64,000 nucleotides of DNA from Euhalothece natronophila Z-M001 (GTDB taxonomy: Bacteria; Cyanobacteriota; Cyanobacteriia; Cyanobacteriales; Rubidibacteraceae): contig NZ_CP042326.1 in assembly GCF_007904085.1 (NCBI RefSeq), positions 1,302,001-1,366,000 on the forward strand, given 5' to 3'. A program made the position numbers and the translations under genes. Positions 8,722 to 16,244 of the stretch are shown here, piece after piece; positions within the stretch are counted from its first letter, which is position 1; each line of letters starts with the position of its first letter. A model generated the notes under the pieces. It searched no databases. It saw nothing but the letters and a program-made list of their open reading frames with translations, and had not been told where the DNA came from.

Positions 8722-9839
8722 TATTGGAAAAATTCTTGCACTACCCCTAAGTTAGCAGTGTCTCGAATGACCAAAAAGATAGCCAACCCCAATAACATGA
8801 CAACACCCGTTTGCATGATGCCATCTTGAATTTTTTGGGGGAGAGGTTTACCGCGAATGCCTTCTAGAAGTAAAAAGACCAGTTGACCGCCATCTAATAC
8901 AGGTAGAGGAAGAATATTAATAATCCCTAAGTTAATGCTAATTAAGGCAGCAAACTGATATAAGCTGCTAGCATCGGAACTGGCAATATCAGCACCCACA
9001 GCGACGATGGCAACGGGTCCGGCAACTTGTTCGGCGGATTCTTGAAAATTACTGACTAATCTGCCTAATCCTTGGAAAGTAAGAGAAAAAATGCGTTGAT
9101 ATTCTTGCGTCGCTTGGGTAAAGGGTTGAAGGAAGTTATCGGGGCGTTCTCTTACCACTTCCCCATTGGGAGAAAGTAACACCCCAATTTTACCTTTACC
9201 GTCGTCTCCTGCTTGGGGAGTAACAGTGAGATTTAAAGTTTCTGTGTCCCGTTGAACGGTGATGTTTAAGGGCTCATTAACGGCATTTTGGATAGTGTCT
9301 TGTAAATTTTGAATGGCGGCTTGACCTTCGCCAAGGGATTCAGAGTTAATAGCAAGAATAATATCTCCAGCTTCTAATCCTGCTTCTTTAGCGGGAGAAT
9401 TTTCTTGTTGCACAACTTCTGGCACTTGAATCCCCGGTTCAAATTGCGGTTGGGGAATGCCTACAAATGCTGATTGGGCGACTAAAAGGAAATAGGCAAA
9501 GATAAAGTTTGCGATCACTCCCGCACTGATCACAATGGCGCGATCGCCGAGGGGACGATTTTTTAATAGGTTAGGATCATCAGGTTCAATTTCACTATCG
9601 GGATCATCATCCGGAAAACCAACAAATCCGCCTAGAGGAAAGGCACGAACCCCATATTCAACTTCTGGTCCTTGATATTTCCAGAGAATTGGCCCAAAGC
9701 CAATGGAAAATTTACTAACATGAATTCCCTGCACTCGGGCAGCAGAGAAATGCCCCAGTTCGTGAACAATAATTAAAATCGCCAAAACTGCGATCGCTGC
9801 CAATACTGACATAAGGCTATAACCAACTATACTAAACAT
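8721..9839 (-). CDS. rseP: RseP/site-2 type intramembrane zinc metalloprotease
   Basis: 372-residue membrane protease of family M50. HELGH (residues 26-30) is in the first transmembrane helix. A PDZ domain lies at about 130-205 (NSPAKEAGLEAGDIILAI), and the second metal-site motif LPLPVLDGG near 315. It cleaves transmembrane substrates such as anti-sigma factors or remnant signal peptides. The start at 9839 is chosen because GAGGGATAG precedes it; an internal Met10 has no such signal. Upstream of nth in the same unit. Confidence 0.94.
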   Translation of the reverse strand: MFSIVGYSLMSVLAAIAVLAILIIVHELGHFSAARVQGIHVSKFSIGFGPILWKYQGPEVEYGVRAFPLGGFVGFPDDDPDSEIEPDDPNLLKNRPLGDRAIVISAGVIANFIFAYFLLVAQSAFVGIPQPQFEPGIQVPEVVQQENSPAKEAGLEAGDIILAINSESLGEGQAAIQNLQDTIQNAVNEPLNITVQRDTETLNLTVTPQAGDDGKGKIGVLLSPNGEVVRERPDNFLQPFTQATQEYQRIFSLTFQGLGRLVSNFQESAEQVAGPVAIVAVGADIASSDASSLYQFAALISINLGIINILPLPVLDGGQLVFLLLEGIRGKPLPQKIQDGIMQTGVVMLLGLAIFLVIRDTANLGVVQEFFQ

Positions 9840-9876
9840 CTATCCCTCTATTTTAACCAGAGGCAAAAGTGAGTTC

Positions 9877-11394
9877 TTATTCAACCCAGTTTTTTGCCCG
9901 TGAAACCGCTTTTTGCCACATTAGGAAATCTTCTTGGGCTTGTTTTTGATTCTTACTAGGAATAAAACTACGATCGCGCTTTCGTTTTCCTACTAATTCC
10001 TCATAATCATCCCAGAAACCAACAGCTAACCCTGCACCAAAGGCAGCTCCTTGGGCTGTTGCATCCAGAATCGCTGGACGTTCTACAGGAATCCCTAATA
10101 CATCGGCTTGAAACTCCATTAGGAAATTATTTTGAGAAGCTCCACCATCCACTTTTAATAAAGAAATGGGAGTCTCACTATCTTTATTCATTGCATCCAC
10201 CACTTCTTTTACTTGAAACGCGATCGATTCTAAAACCGCTCTTACCATGTGTTCCCGTTGCACACCGCCTGTAATGCCAACAAATGCCCCTCTCGCACTC
10301 ATATCCCAATGGGGCGCACCTAATCCACTTAAAGCAGGGACAAAGTAAACCCCATCAGTATTCTCCACTTCTCGGGCTAAAATTTCCGTTTCGGGAGCAG
10401 ATTTAATTAATTTTAAGCCGTCTCGTAACCATTGAATACAAGCCCCTGTGGTAAACATGGCCCCTTCTAGAGCATAATTTGTAGTGGGTTTTCCGCCATT
10501 TGCTTCACTCCAGGCTACTGTGGAAAGGAGTTGATTGCGCGATCGCGTTAATTCTTGTCCACTTTGAGAAATGAGGAAGCAACCTGTGCCATAAGTACAT
10601 TTCAGCATTCCTTTCTGATTGCAACCATGGGCATATAACGCCGCCTGTTGATCCCCAAAAATAGCGCGAATGGGAATTTCTGTGCCCAAAATTTCTTCAT
10701 CAATCGTGCCAAAATCCCCTAAACTTGGCCGAATTTCGGGCATAAAGTGACGAGGAATCGTAAATAGATCTAATAACTCAGGATCCCAGTCATGAGTTCC
10801 CAAATTCATTAACATCGTGCGACTGGCATTACTTTGATCGGTAGCGTGAACCCGTCTCCCGGTCAAATTCCAGAGAATCCAAGTATCAATTGTTCCAGCT
10901 AACACATGATCTAAATTGACTTCGGGTTTATTTTGCTTTACCCAATCTAAAAGCCAAGCCAACTTACTCGCCGAAAAATAGGCATCTAAAACTAAGCCTG
11001 TCGTTTCTTGAATCTTCTCCGCATAGCCTTTTTCGCTTAACTCCCGACACTTTTGGGCAGTGCGTCTATCTTGCCAAACAATCGCTTTATGTAGCGGTTC
11101 ACCGGTTGTTTTATCCCAGAGTAAACAAGTTTCTCGTTGCACCGTCAACCCTGTTGCCGCAATCTCTTGGGGGGAAACTCCCGTACTTCTCAAAACCTGT
11201 TCCATGCAGCTACGGGTATCATGCCAAATTTCAAGAGGATCATGCTCTAACCAACCTGGATGAGGATAGTATTGCATTAATTCTCCATAAGATTGTCCAA
11301 CGAGTTCTCCATTTTTATCAAAAAGAATTGCACGGTTTCCTGTTGTTCCTAAATCGAGGGCAAGAACGTATTTTTGCTTATTAGTCACGGGCAT
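9877..11394 (-). CDS. glpK: Glycerol kinase
   Basis: 505-residue FGGY-family sugar kinase phosphorylating glycerol to glycerol-3-phosphate. Visible family motifs: ALDLGTTGNRAILFD (phosphate 1 loop), TVQRET, DQSNASRTMLMNL, the adenosine motif DGGASQNNFLMEFQADVLG and QGAAFGAGLAVGFW. The length is standard. It sits alone with no glpF or glpD beside it. A role in salvaging glycerol or osmolyte-derived glycerol is inference. Confidence 0.95.
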   Translation of the reverse strand: MPVTNKQKYVLALDLGTTGNRAILFDKNGELVGQSYGELMQYYPHPGWLEHDPLEIWHDTRSCMEQVLRSTGVSPQEIAATGLTVQRETCLLWDKTTGEPLHKAIVWQDRRTAQKCRELSEKGYAEKIQETTGLVLDAYFSASKLAWLLDWVKQNKPEVNLDHVLAGTIDTWILWNLTGRRVHATDQSNASRTMLMNLGTHDWDPELLDLFTIPRHFMPEIRPSLGDFGTIDEEILGTEIPIRAIFGDQQAALYAHGCNQKGMLKCTYGTGCFLISQSGQELTRSRNQLLSTVAWSEANGGKPTTNYALEGAMFTTGACIQWLRDGLKLIKSAPETEILAREVENTDGVYFVPALSGLGAPHWDMSARGAFVGITGGVQREHMVRAVLESIAFQVKEVVDAMNKDSETPISLLKVDGGASQNNFLMEFQADVLGIPVERPAILDATAQGAAFGAGLAVGFWDDYEELVGKRKRDRSFIPSKNQKQAQEDFLMWQKAVSRAKNWVE

Positions 11395-11543
11395 TATTCG
11401 CTGATTTCACTGGATTAAATTTTACCACTTCAGTTTTCATAATATCTGACAAAGAGTTAACTTTTTTAAAGAAAAGAAAATGGTTCGGATATTGCGACTA
11501 CTTTAGGATATGGAGCCGTACTCCTAATTGATTAGTTTTAGTT

Positions 11544-11612
11544 TACCTTAAAAGTGTAGGAAAAAATCCTCAAAGGTTTCTACAAGCATGGTTATTTTTG
11601 GAGGTATGAATT
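11544..11612 (+). promoter_or_regulatory. Leader of the small heat-shock gene with a possible SD-masking pairing
   Basis: A strong GGAGGT Shine-Dalgarno lies at 11600-11605, 8 bases before the ATG. UACCUU at 11544-11549 can pair with GAGGUA at 11601-11606, burying it. A short CCUC (11569-11572) offers an alternative partner. This would be the arrangement of a hsp17-type RNA thermometer. The transcript start is not known, so this is a candidate only. Confidence 0.3.
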
Positions 11613-12062
11613 ATGGCTTTAATTCGTTGGCAACCCTTCCGTGAAATGGACGAACTTCAACAAGAATTTAATCATATTTTTGATCGTTTAGGCTATAAAT
11701 ACTCTGATCAAAAAAATGATAACTTGACCGCCTTTGTTCCCCCAGCAGAAATGGAAGAAACGGAAGAAGCGTTTCATCTTCGGTTGGAAGTTCCCGGAAT
11801 GAACCCCGATGATTTAGATATTCAAGTGAGCGCAGAAAATATTTCTATTCGTGGGGAACGAAAATCAGAATCAAAAACTGAAGAAAATGGAATGAAACGA
11901 AGCGAGTTTCGCTATGGAACATTTCAACGCGTTATTCCGTTATCTAGTCGCATTGACCATAATAATGTCCAAGCTGACTACAAAAATGGTGTGCTAGAGT
12001 TAACCCTTCCTAAAGCTGAGGAAGAAAAACAAAAAGCGGTAAAAGTGAAAGTCAATCATTAA
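11613..12062 (+). CDS. hspA: Small heat-shock protein (Hsp20/alpha-crystallin)
   Basis: 149-residue chaperone that holds unfolding proteins and, in cyanobacteria, associates with thylakoids and phycobilisomes under heat. The alpha-crystallin domain spans about 45-140 (AFHLRLEVPGMNPDDLDIQV, VIPLSSRIDHNNVQADYKNG, with GVLEL). The N-terminal arm begins MALIRWQPFREMDELQQEFN and the C-terminus is basic. Single gene with its own leader and a strong terminator. No CIRCE element was found upstream. Confidence 0.96.
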   Translation: MALIRWQPFREMDELQQEFNHIFDRLGYKYSDQKNDNLTAFVPPAEMEETEEAFHLRLEVPGMNPDDLDIQVSAENISIRGERKSESKTEENGMKRSEFRYGTFQRVIPLSSRIDHNNVQADYKNGVLELTLPKAEEEKQKAVKVKVNH

Positions 12063-12071
12063 TGGTTTTCT

Positions 12072-12097
12072 AGGTGGGTTACTCCCACCTTTTTTTT
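12072..12097 (+). terminator. Rho-independent terminator of the Hsp20 gene
   Basis: Perfect 7-bp stem AGGTGGG (12072-12078) / CCCACCT (12084-12090), loop TTACT, followed by a run of eight T. It begins 10 bases after the stop codon. Confidence 0.92.
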
Positions 12098-12118
12098 ACT
12101 CTATTTTGATCAGGAAAG

Positions 12119-13012
12119 TTAATCTTCTAATTTACGGCGGATATTGAGAGAACACCATTCCTTGCGTCGCCAAAGAGTTCCCACTTTCCAACCATGTTCT
12201 TCCAGACGGTCAGCTATAGGCTGAGCTTTTTCCATTAAGATACCACTTAATATGCCCCAAGTGTGGGAGTGCGCGATCGCGCTAAAGTGGGGAATCAAAT
12301 CAAGAATTACTTCTGCCAAAATATTACAAACAAAGCCATCAAAGCGATGAGGATACATGGAGAGAAGTTGCTGAACACTTCCTTCCTCTACTTGTAAGCG
12401 TTTTGGTTCAATTTGATTGAGATCGCGATTAGAACGAGTTGCCTTAACTGCAAGAGGATCTGTATCTGTAGCATAGACTTGATCAGCCCCAAATAATAAG
12501 CTAGCAATGGATAAAATCCCTGAACCACAACCAATATCAGCAATCACGCCTCCTGTATTACCAAAGCCATAGCGCATTTCTAAAGATTCTAAACACAGTT
12601 GGGTAGTGGGATGAACACCAGTACCAAATGCCACACCTGGATCTAAGCGCAAGATCAGCCGCTCCGTTTCAGGAGGAGTTATCCACGCCGGACAGACTAA
12701 AACGCGATCGCCGATTTCTTGAGGACTCCAATGCTGTTTCCAGCTACTTGCCCAATCTTCCTCATCAATTAAACGCCAACTCACTTGGGGGGAAGCTGTT
12801 TCCATAACCATGGCATCTTGGCGCAGCCAGAGAGATAAAGCGGCTAAATCTAAAGGATGTGCTCGTAATTGTGGCAAATAAGCCCGTACCAAAAAATCAT
12901 TATTTCGTTTTTCGCTTGCCATGCCATCACAGCCAAACCGATTCAATCGCCAAAAAATTATGTCTTCTAGCGTTGAATCACAGATAATTTGGATTTCCCA
13001 CCAAGTTGCCAT
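12119..13012 (-). CDS. prmA: Ribosomal protein L11 methyltransferase
   Basis: 297-residue SAM-dependent methyltransferase that trimethylates ribosomal protein L11. The N-terminal substrate-recognition domain (MATWWEIQI...) precedes the Rossmann domain with motif [21 protein letters not shown], the acidic [12 protein letters not shown], and the catalytic region [15 protein letters not shown]. It follows serA on the same strand, separated by a 72-base gap with a large hairpin. Confidence 0.94.
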   Translation of the reverse strand: MATWWEIQIICDSTLEDIIFWRLNRFGCDGMASEKRNNDFLVRAYLPQLRAHPLDLAALSLWLRQDAMVMETASPQVSWRLIDEEDWASSWKQHWSPQEIGDRVLVCPAWITPPETERLILRLDPGVAFGTGVHPTTQLCLESLEMRYGFGNTGGVIADIGCGSGILSIASLLFGADQVYATDTDPLAVKATRSNRDLNQIEPKRLQVEEGSVQQLLSMYPHRFDGFVCNILAEVILDLIPHFSAIAHSHTWGILSGILMEKAQPIADRLEEHGWKVGTLWRRKEWCSLNIRRKLED

Positions 13013-13034
13013 CTTTAATTACTTGATTAGATCA

Positions 13035-13069
13035 ATGTGGGGCTTCAGCACAGTGGCTGACTCCCACAT
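13035..13069 (-). terminator. Two-tier hairpin between serA and prmA
   Basis: Outer stem ATGTGGG/CCCACAT (about 13035-13041 with 13063-13069) and an inner stem TCAGC/GCTGA (13045-13049 with 13056-13060). No T run follows, so it may be a partial terminator or a processing site in a serA-prmA transcript. Confidence 0.35.
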
Positions 13070-13084
13070 CGTTATTCTACCTGT

Positions 13085-14665
13085 TTAGAGCTTAATTATG
13101 TAAGCATCACGAATGCCAGTTACTTTAGTAATCTCTTCTAAAACGCCTTCAGGAAGGGGGTCATCAATACTGAGAACCATCACAGCATCCCCACGCACAA
13201 TTTTTCGTCCTACCTGCATACTGGCAATATTGACATTAAACCCACCGAGTAGAGAGCCAATTTTACCAATTACCCCAGGCATATCACGGTGCAAGGTGAA
13301 TAACATATAGTTATTGGGTGGAACATTAATTGGAAAACCATCAACATTAGTAATCCGCATTTCCTGATCACTTAGTAATGCACCGCTTACAGAATGCTCA
13401 CCTAAAGCGCCAGTGGCTTCTAAACGCAACGAACCTGAATAATCATGAACTGAGGCATCTTTAGTTTCAATCACTCGGATTCCCCGTTCTTTTGCCTCGA
13501 TGGAGGCGTTGACATAATTAACTCGTTCTTGTAGAGCCGGAGAAAGCAATCCTTTGAGAGCGGCAATGACAATGGGTTGACTTTGACTATCAGTTAATTC
13601 TCCTTGTAAGCGGACATTAAGTTGATCAATGCGTCCCCCTGCTAACTGACCCACTAAATTACCTAACGTTTCTGCTAATTGTAAGAAAGGACGTAATTTT
13701 TCCACAACCTCAGGATTGAGACCAGGAATATTAACTGCAGAACGCGCTGGTAAACCGAGCAACACATCCCGAATTTGCTCCGCGACATCGACCGCAACAT
13801 TGGTTTGTGCTTCTTCGGTAGAAGCTCCGAGGTGAGGGGTTAAGACAATATTAGAACCCACCTCTCGTAAGCGAGATTCTCCTAGGGGTTCTTCGGAAAA
13901 TACATCTAAAGCAGCTCCAGCAATTGTGCCTTTTTCAACAGCCTCAGCAATAGCTTCTTCATCAATTACCCCACCCCGAGAGCAGTTAATAATGCGAGTC
14001 GTTGGCTTCATTTTTGCCAAAGTTTCGGCATTAATTAAATTTTCTGTCTCTGGCGTGCGGGGGATATGTAGAGTAATATAATCAGCTTCGGTAAAGATAA
14101 TATCGAGATCAACTAAGCGACAGCCTAATTGTTCGGCACGTTCGGCAGAAATGAAGGGATCATAAGCCAACAATTTCATCCCCATAGATCGAGCTACTGT
14201 CGCTACATGAGACCCAATTTTTCCTAAGCCCACAATGCCAAGGGTTTTTTGGTAAACTTCTGACCCAATAAACTGTTTACGTTCCCACTTTTTTTCCTTA
14301 ACCGATTGATTTGCCTCAGGAATATGGCGAGACAGAGATAACATCATCGCTAAGGTATGTTCGGCAGCGGCAATGGTATTCCCTTCAGGAGAGTTAACCA
14401 CCATGATGCCTCGACGAGTGGCTGCCTCGACATCAATATTATCGACACCAACCCCAGCACGACCGATAATTTTGAGTTGGTTTCCCGCTTCGATAACATC
14501 TGAGGTTACTTGTGTTCCTGAACGGATCATGAGGGCATCATAGTCTGGAATTGCTTGGATCAGTTCTTCGGGAGAGAGTTTGGTGTTGATATCTACTTGT
14601 GCTACTTGCGAGAGGATATCAATTCCTGCTTGATCGACTGAGTCTGATACTAAAACTTTTGCCAT
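13085..14665 (-). CDS. serA: D-3-phosphoglycerate dehydrogenase
   Basis: 526-residue NAD-dependent enzyme that starts the phosphorylated serine pathway. The NAD fold motif GLGKIG is at 146-151. Catalytic residues are Arg230 (NCSRGGVIDEEA), Glu259 (DVFSEEP) and His278 (TPHLGASTEEA). After it come the intervening domain (about 320-450) and a C-terminal ACT domain (about 455-526, NYMLFTLHRDMPGVIGKIGS) that usually senses serine. The long form with the extra domain is usual in cyanobacteria. It is divergent from the gene at 14956, with a G-rich repeat tract in the shared upstream region. Confidence 0.97.
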   Translation of the reverse strand: MAKVLVSDSVDQAGIDILSQVAQVDINTKLSPEELIQAIPDYDALMIRSGTQVTSDVIEAGNQLKIIGRAGVGVDNIDVEAATRRGIMVVNSPEGNTIAAAEHTLAMMLSLSRHIPEANQSVKEKKWERKQFIGSEVYQKTLGIVGLGKIGSHVATVARSMGMKLLAYDPFISAERAEQLGCRLVDLDIIFTEADYITLHIPRTPETENLINAETLAKMKPTTRIINCSRGGVIDEEAIAEAVEKGTIAGAALDVFSEEPLGESRLREVGSNIVLTPHLGASTEEAQTNVAVDVAEQIRDVLLGLPARSAVNIPGLNPEVVEKLRPFLQLAETLGNLVGQLAGGRIDQLNVRLQGELTDSQSQPIVIAALKGLLSPALQERVNYVNASIEAKERGIRVIETKDASVHDYSGSLRLEATGALGEHSVSGALLSDQEMRITNVDGFPINVPPNNYMLFTLHRDMPGVIGKIGSLLGGFNVNIASMQVGRKIVRGDAVMVLSIDDPLPEGVLEEITKVTGIRDAYIIKL

Positions 14666-14810
14666 GGGTTATTTTTTTGAAATCAACAGTATATAGAAGG
14701 TGTCCTCTGCTTATGAGTTTAAGGGACAATGGTTTACTTTCGGTGAGAATTGATCCTGATCTAGCGAGGAGCACCCGTTGTATCTTTTCATAATTTGGGA
14801 CATTCTGGGA

Positions 14811-14900
14811 GGGGGGATAGGGGGATGGGGAGATGGGGAGATGGGGAGATAGGGAGATGGGGAGATGGGGGGAAAGGGAGATGGGGAGATGGGGAGAGAT
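14811..14900 (+). repeat. G-rich 8-bp tandem repeat (GGGGAGAT)n, possible G-quadruplex
   Basis: About 90 bases made almost wholly of GGGGAGAT units and slight variants (GGGGGATA, AGGGAGAT, GGGGGGAAAG). Only purines plus single T occur on this strand; the opposite strand reads CCCCATCT. Four or more G4 tracts with 4-5 base spacers meet the intramolecular G-quadruplex pattern. It lies in the 290-base region between divergent serA and the gene at 14956. It creates spurious ORFs on both strands (Met-Gly-Arg-Trp and Ser-Pro-His-Leu repeats). Confidence 0.95.
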
Positions 14901-14955
14901 TAAGGTTAAGATAAAATGGAGGTTCAATGGTGCTAAGGATAAGAATTTAAGGGTA

Positions 14956-15465
14956 ATGAAATATTTAATTGCTGTTTTGGGGAATCGGATTCAAGCGGAA
15001 GATGCTTATACTACCCTCTTAAAAGAAGGAATTAATGAACAACAGGTAGATATGGTGGGGAGGGGTTATAAAACGGCGGATGAGTTTGGGTTGATTAATC
15101 CCAATAGTCAAGCGAAACAGCAGATTATGCGGATGGCAATGTGGTTGTTTCCCTTTGGGTTTGCTGCTGGGTATATCTTTAATGTATTAACAGAGATTTA
15201 TTTATTTGACTGGGCGGGTGAGTTTGGTAATCATGTGATTGGTGGCTTTTTTGGCGCGATCGCGGCTTTAATGGGGGCTTTTTTTGTTGGTGGCGGTGTG
15301 GGAATTGCTTTTGGCAGTGGGGATGCCCTTCCTTATCGCAATCGCCTTAATGAAGGAAAATATTTAATTGTGGTGAAAGGATCAGATTTAATTAAAGAAC
15401 AGGCAACTCGCATTTTACGCCAGTTTAATCCTGAAAGTTTACAGGGGTACGAAGAACAAGAATAA
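14956..15465 (+). CDS. Conserved membrane protein, cyanobacterial
   Basis: 169 residues from ATG 14956 (MKYLIAVLGNRIQAEDAYTT). The N-terminal part looks like a small alpha/beta domain (residues 1-50). Next is a central glycine-rich hydrophobic region with two to three membrane segments (MAMWLFPFGFAAGYIFNVL; VIGGFFGAIAALMGAFFVGG). A soluble tail with KYLIVVKGSDLIKEQATRIL follows. The organisation resembles general-stress DUF1269-like membrane proteins, but I cannot name a function. An upstream in-frame extension is repeat-encoded and rejected. The stop overlaps the next start (TAATG), so the pair is co-translated. Confidence 0.82.
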   Translation: MKYLIAVLGNRIQAEDAYTTLLKEGINEQQVDMVGRGYKTADEFGLINPNSQAKQQIMRMAMWLFPFGFAAGYIFNVLTEIYLFDWAGEFGNHVIGGFFGAIAALMGAFFVGGGVGIAFGSGDALPYRNRLNEGKYLIVVKGSDLIKEQATRILRQFNPESLQGYEEQE

Positions 15466-16244
15466 TGCTACCAAAAGAAGAAATATTAAAAGGAGTAGAA
15501 AATCGGGATGAAATTAAGCGCATTATTGATTTAGCTGAACAAGCGATTAAAACTTGGGAAGTAGTCTGTACCGACTTTCTCTCTCCCCCTGTCATGGTAG
15601 AAGCTAAGGAAAAGTTTTCTCCCCTAACTGATATTCAGTTTGTGGTGGGAGGTGGCTATCCCCAAGCGGAACGAACGCGCATGGCAATTACTCGCGCAGA
15701 ATTAGACTTAGATCCCTCGCAAATTCCTCTGGCTGCCATTGATATTGCTGGTAATTTCCTCTTTGATACAGCAACCCATCGTGATTTTTTAGGGGCAATT
15801 TTAGGCACAGGAGTTGTCCGAGGAAAAGTAGGCGATATTATTGTTTTAGGAGAACGAGGGGCACAAATTGTAGTTGTGCCTGAATTGGTGCAGTTTTTAG
15901 AAGCGAATTTAAGCCAAGTGCGATCCGTGCCTGTCAAGGTGAGAGAAATTGGCTTAGAGGAACTTAAAATCCGTCCCCCCAAAAAGAAAGAAATGACAAC
16001 CGTAGAGGCTTCTATGCGCTTAGATGCGGTGGCTTCGGCAGCATTTGGGATGTCGCGGAGTAAGATGGCAAGCGCGATCGCGCAAGGAAATGTTCGCGTG
16101 AATTGGAAACCCGTCACTCAAGCTAGTCACACCCTAGAAGAGGGAGATTTAATTGCAGTCCAAGGTAAAGGACGAGCAGAAGTGGGAGAAGTTTCTATAA
16201 CCAAAAAACAACGCTATCGGATTCAATTGACTCGTTACCGCTAG
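15465..16244 (+). CDS. S4-domain protein (photosystem II S4 domain protein, YlmH-like)
   Basis: 259 residues. The N-terminal two-thirds match the YlmH/Sll1252-type RNA-associated fold (FVVGGGYPQAERTRMAI; LAAIDIAGNF; FLGAILGTGVVRGKVGDIIV). An S4 RNA-binding domain occupies about 180-245 (MRLDAVASAAFGMSRSKMAS; GNVRVNWKPV). Cyanobacterial members are annotated as photosystem II S4 domain proteins from work on Synechocystis. The molecular role (probably rRNA or ribosome binding) is inferred. It is coupled to the membrane protein upstream and overlaps the convergent gene at 16241 by 4 bases. Confidence 0.88.
   Translation: MLPKEEILKGVENRDEIKRIIDLAEQAIKTWEVVCTDFLSPPVMVEAKEKFSPLTDIQFVVGGGYPQAERTRMAITRAELDLDPSQIPLAAIDIAGNFLFDTATHRDFLGAILGTGVVRGKVGDIIVLGERGAQIVVVPELVQFLEANLSQVRSVPVKVREIGLEELKIRPPKKKEMTTVEASMRLDAVASAAFGMSRSKMASAIAQGNVRVNWKPVTQASHTLEEGDLIAVQGKGRAEVGEVSITKKQRYRIQLTRYR

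Noticed and set aside
11395-11543. CIRCE or other heat-shock operator upstream of the Hsp20 gene
   Set aside because: No TTAGCACTC-N9-GAGTGCTAA pattern; the TTAGGA/TCCTAA repeat near 11502-11526 is too short and different.
14619-14927. 102-codon minus-strand ORF reading Ser-Pro-His-Leu-Pro-Ile repeats
   Set aside because: It is produced by the GGGGAGAT tandem repeat and overlaps the serA start; not a gene.
14833-14955. 41-residue N-terminal extension of the membrane gene at 14956
   Set aside because: It is encoded by the tandem repeat (Met-Gly-Arg-Trp units), and the family start fits ATG 14956.
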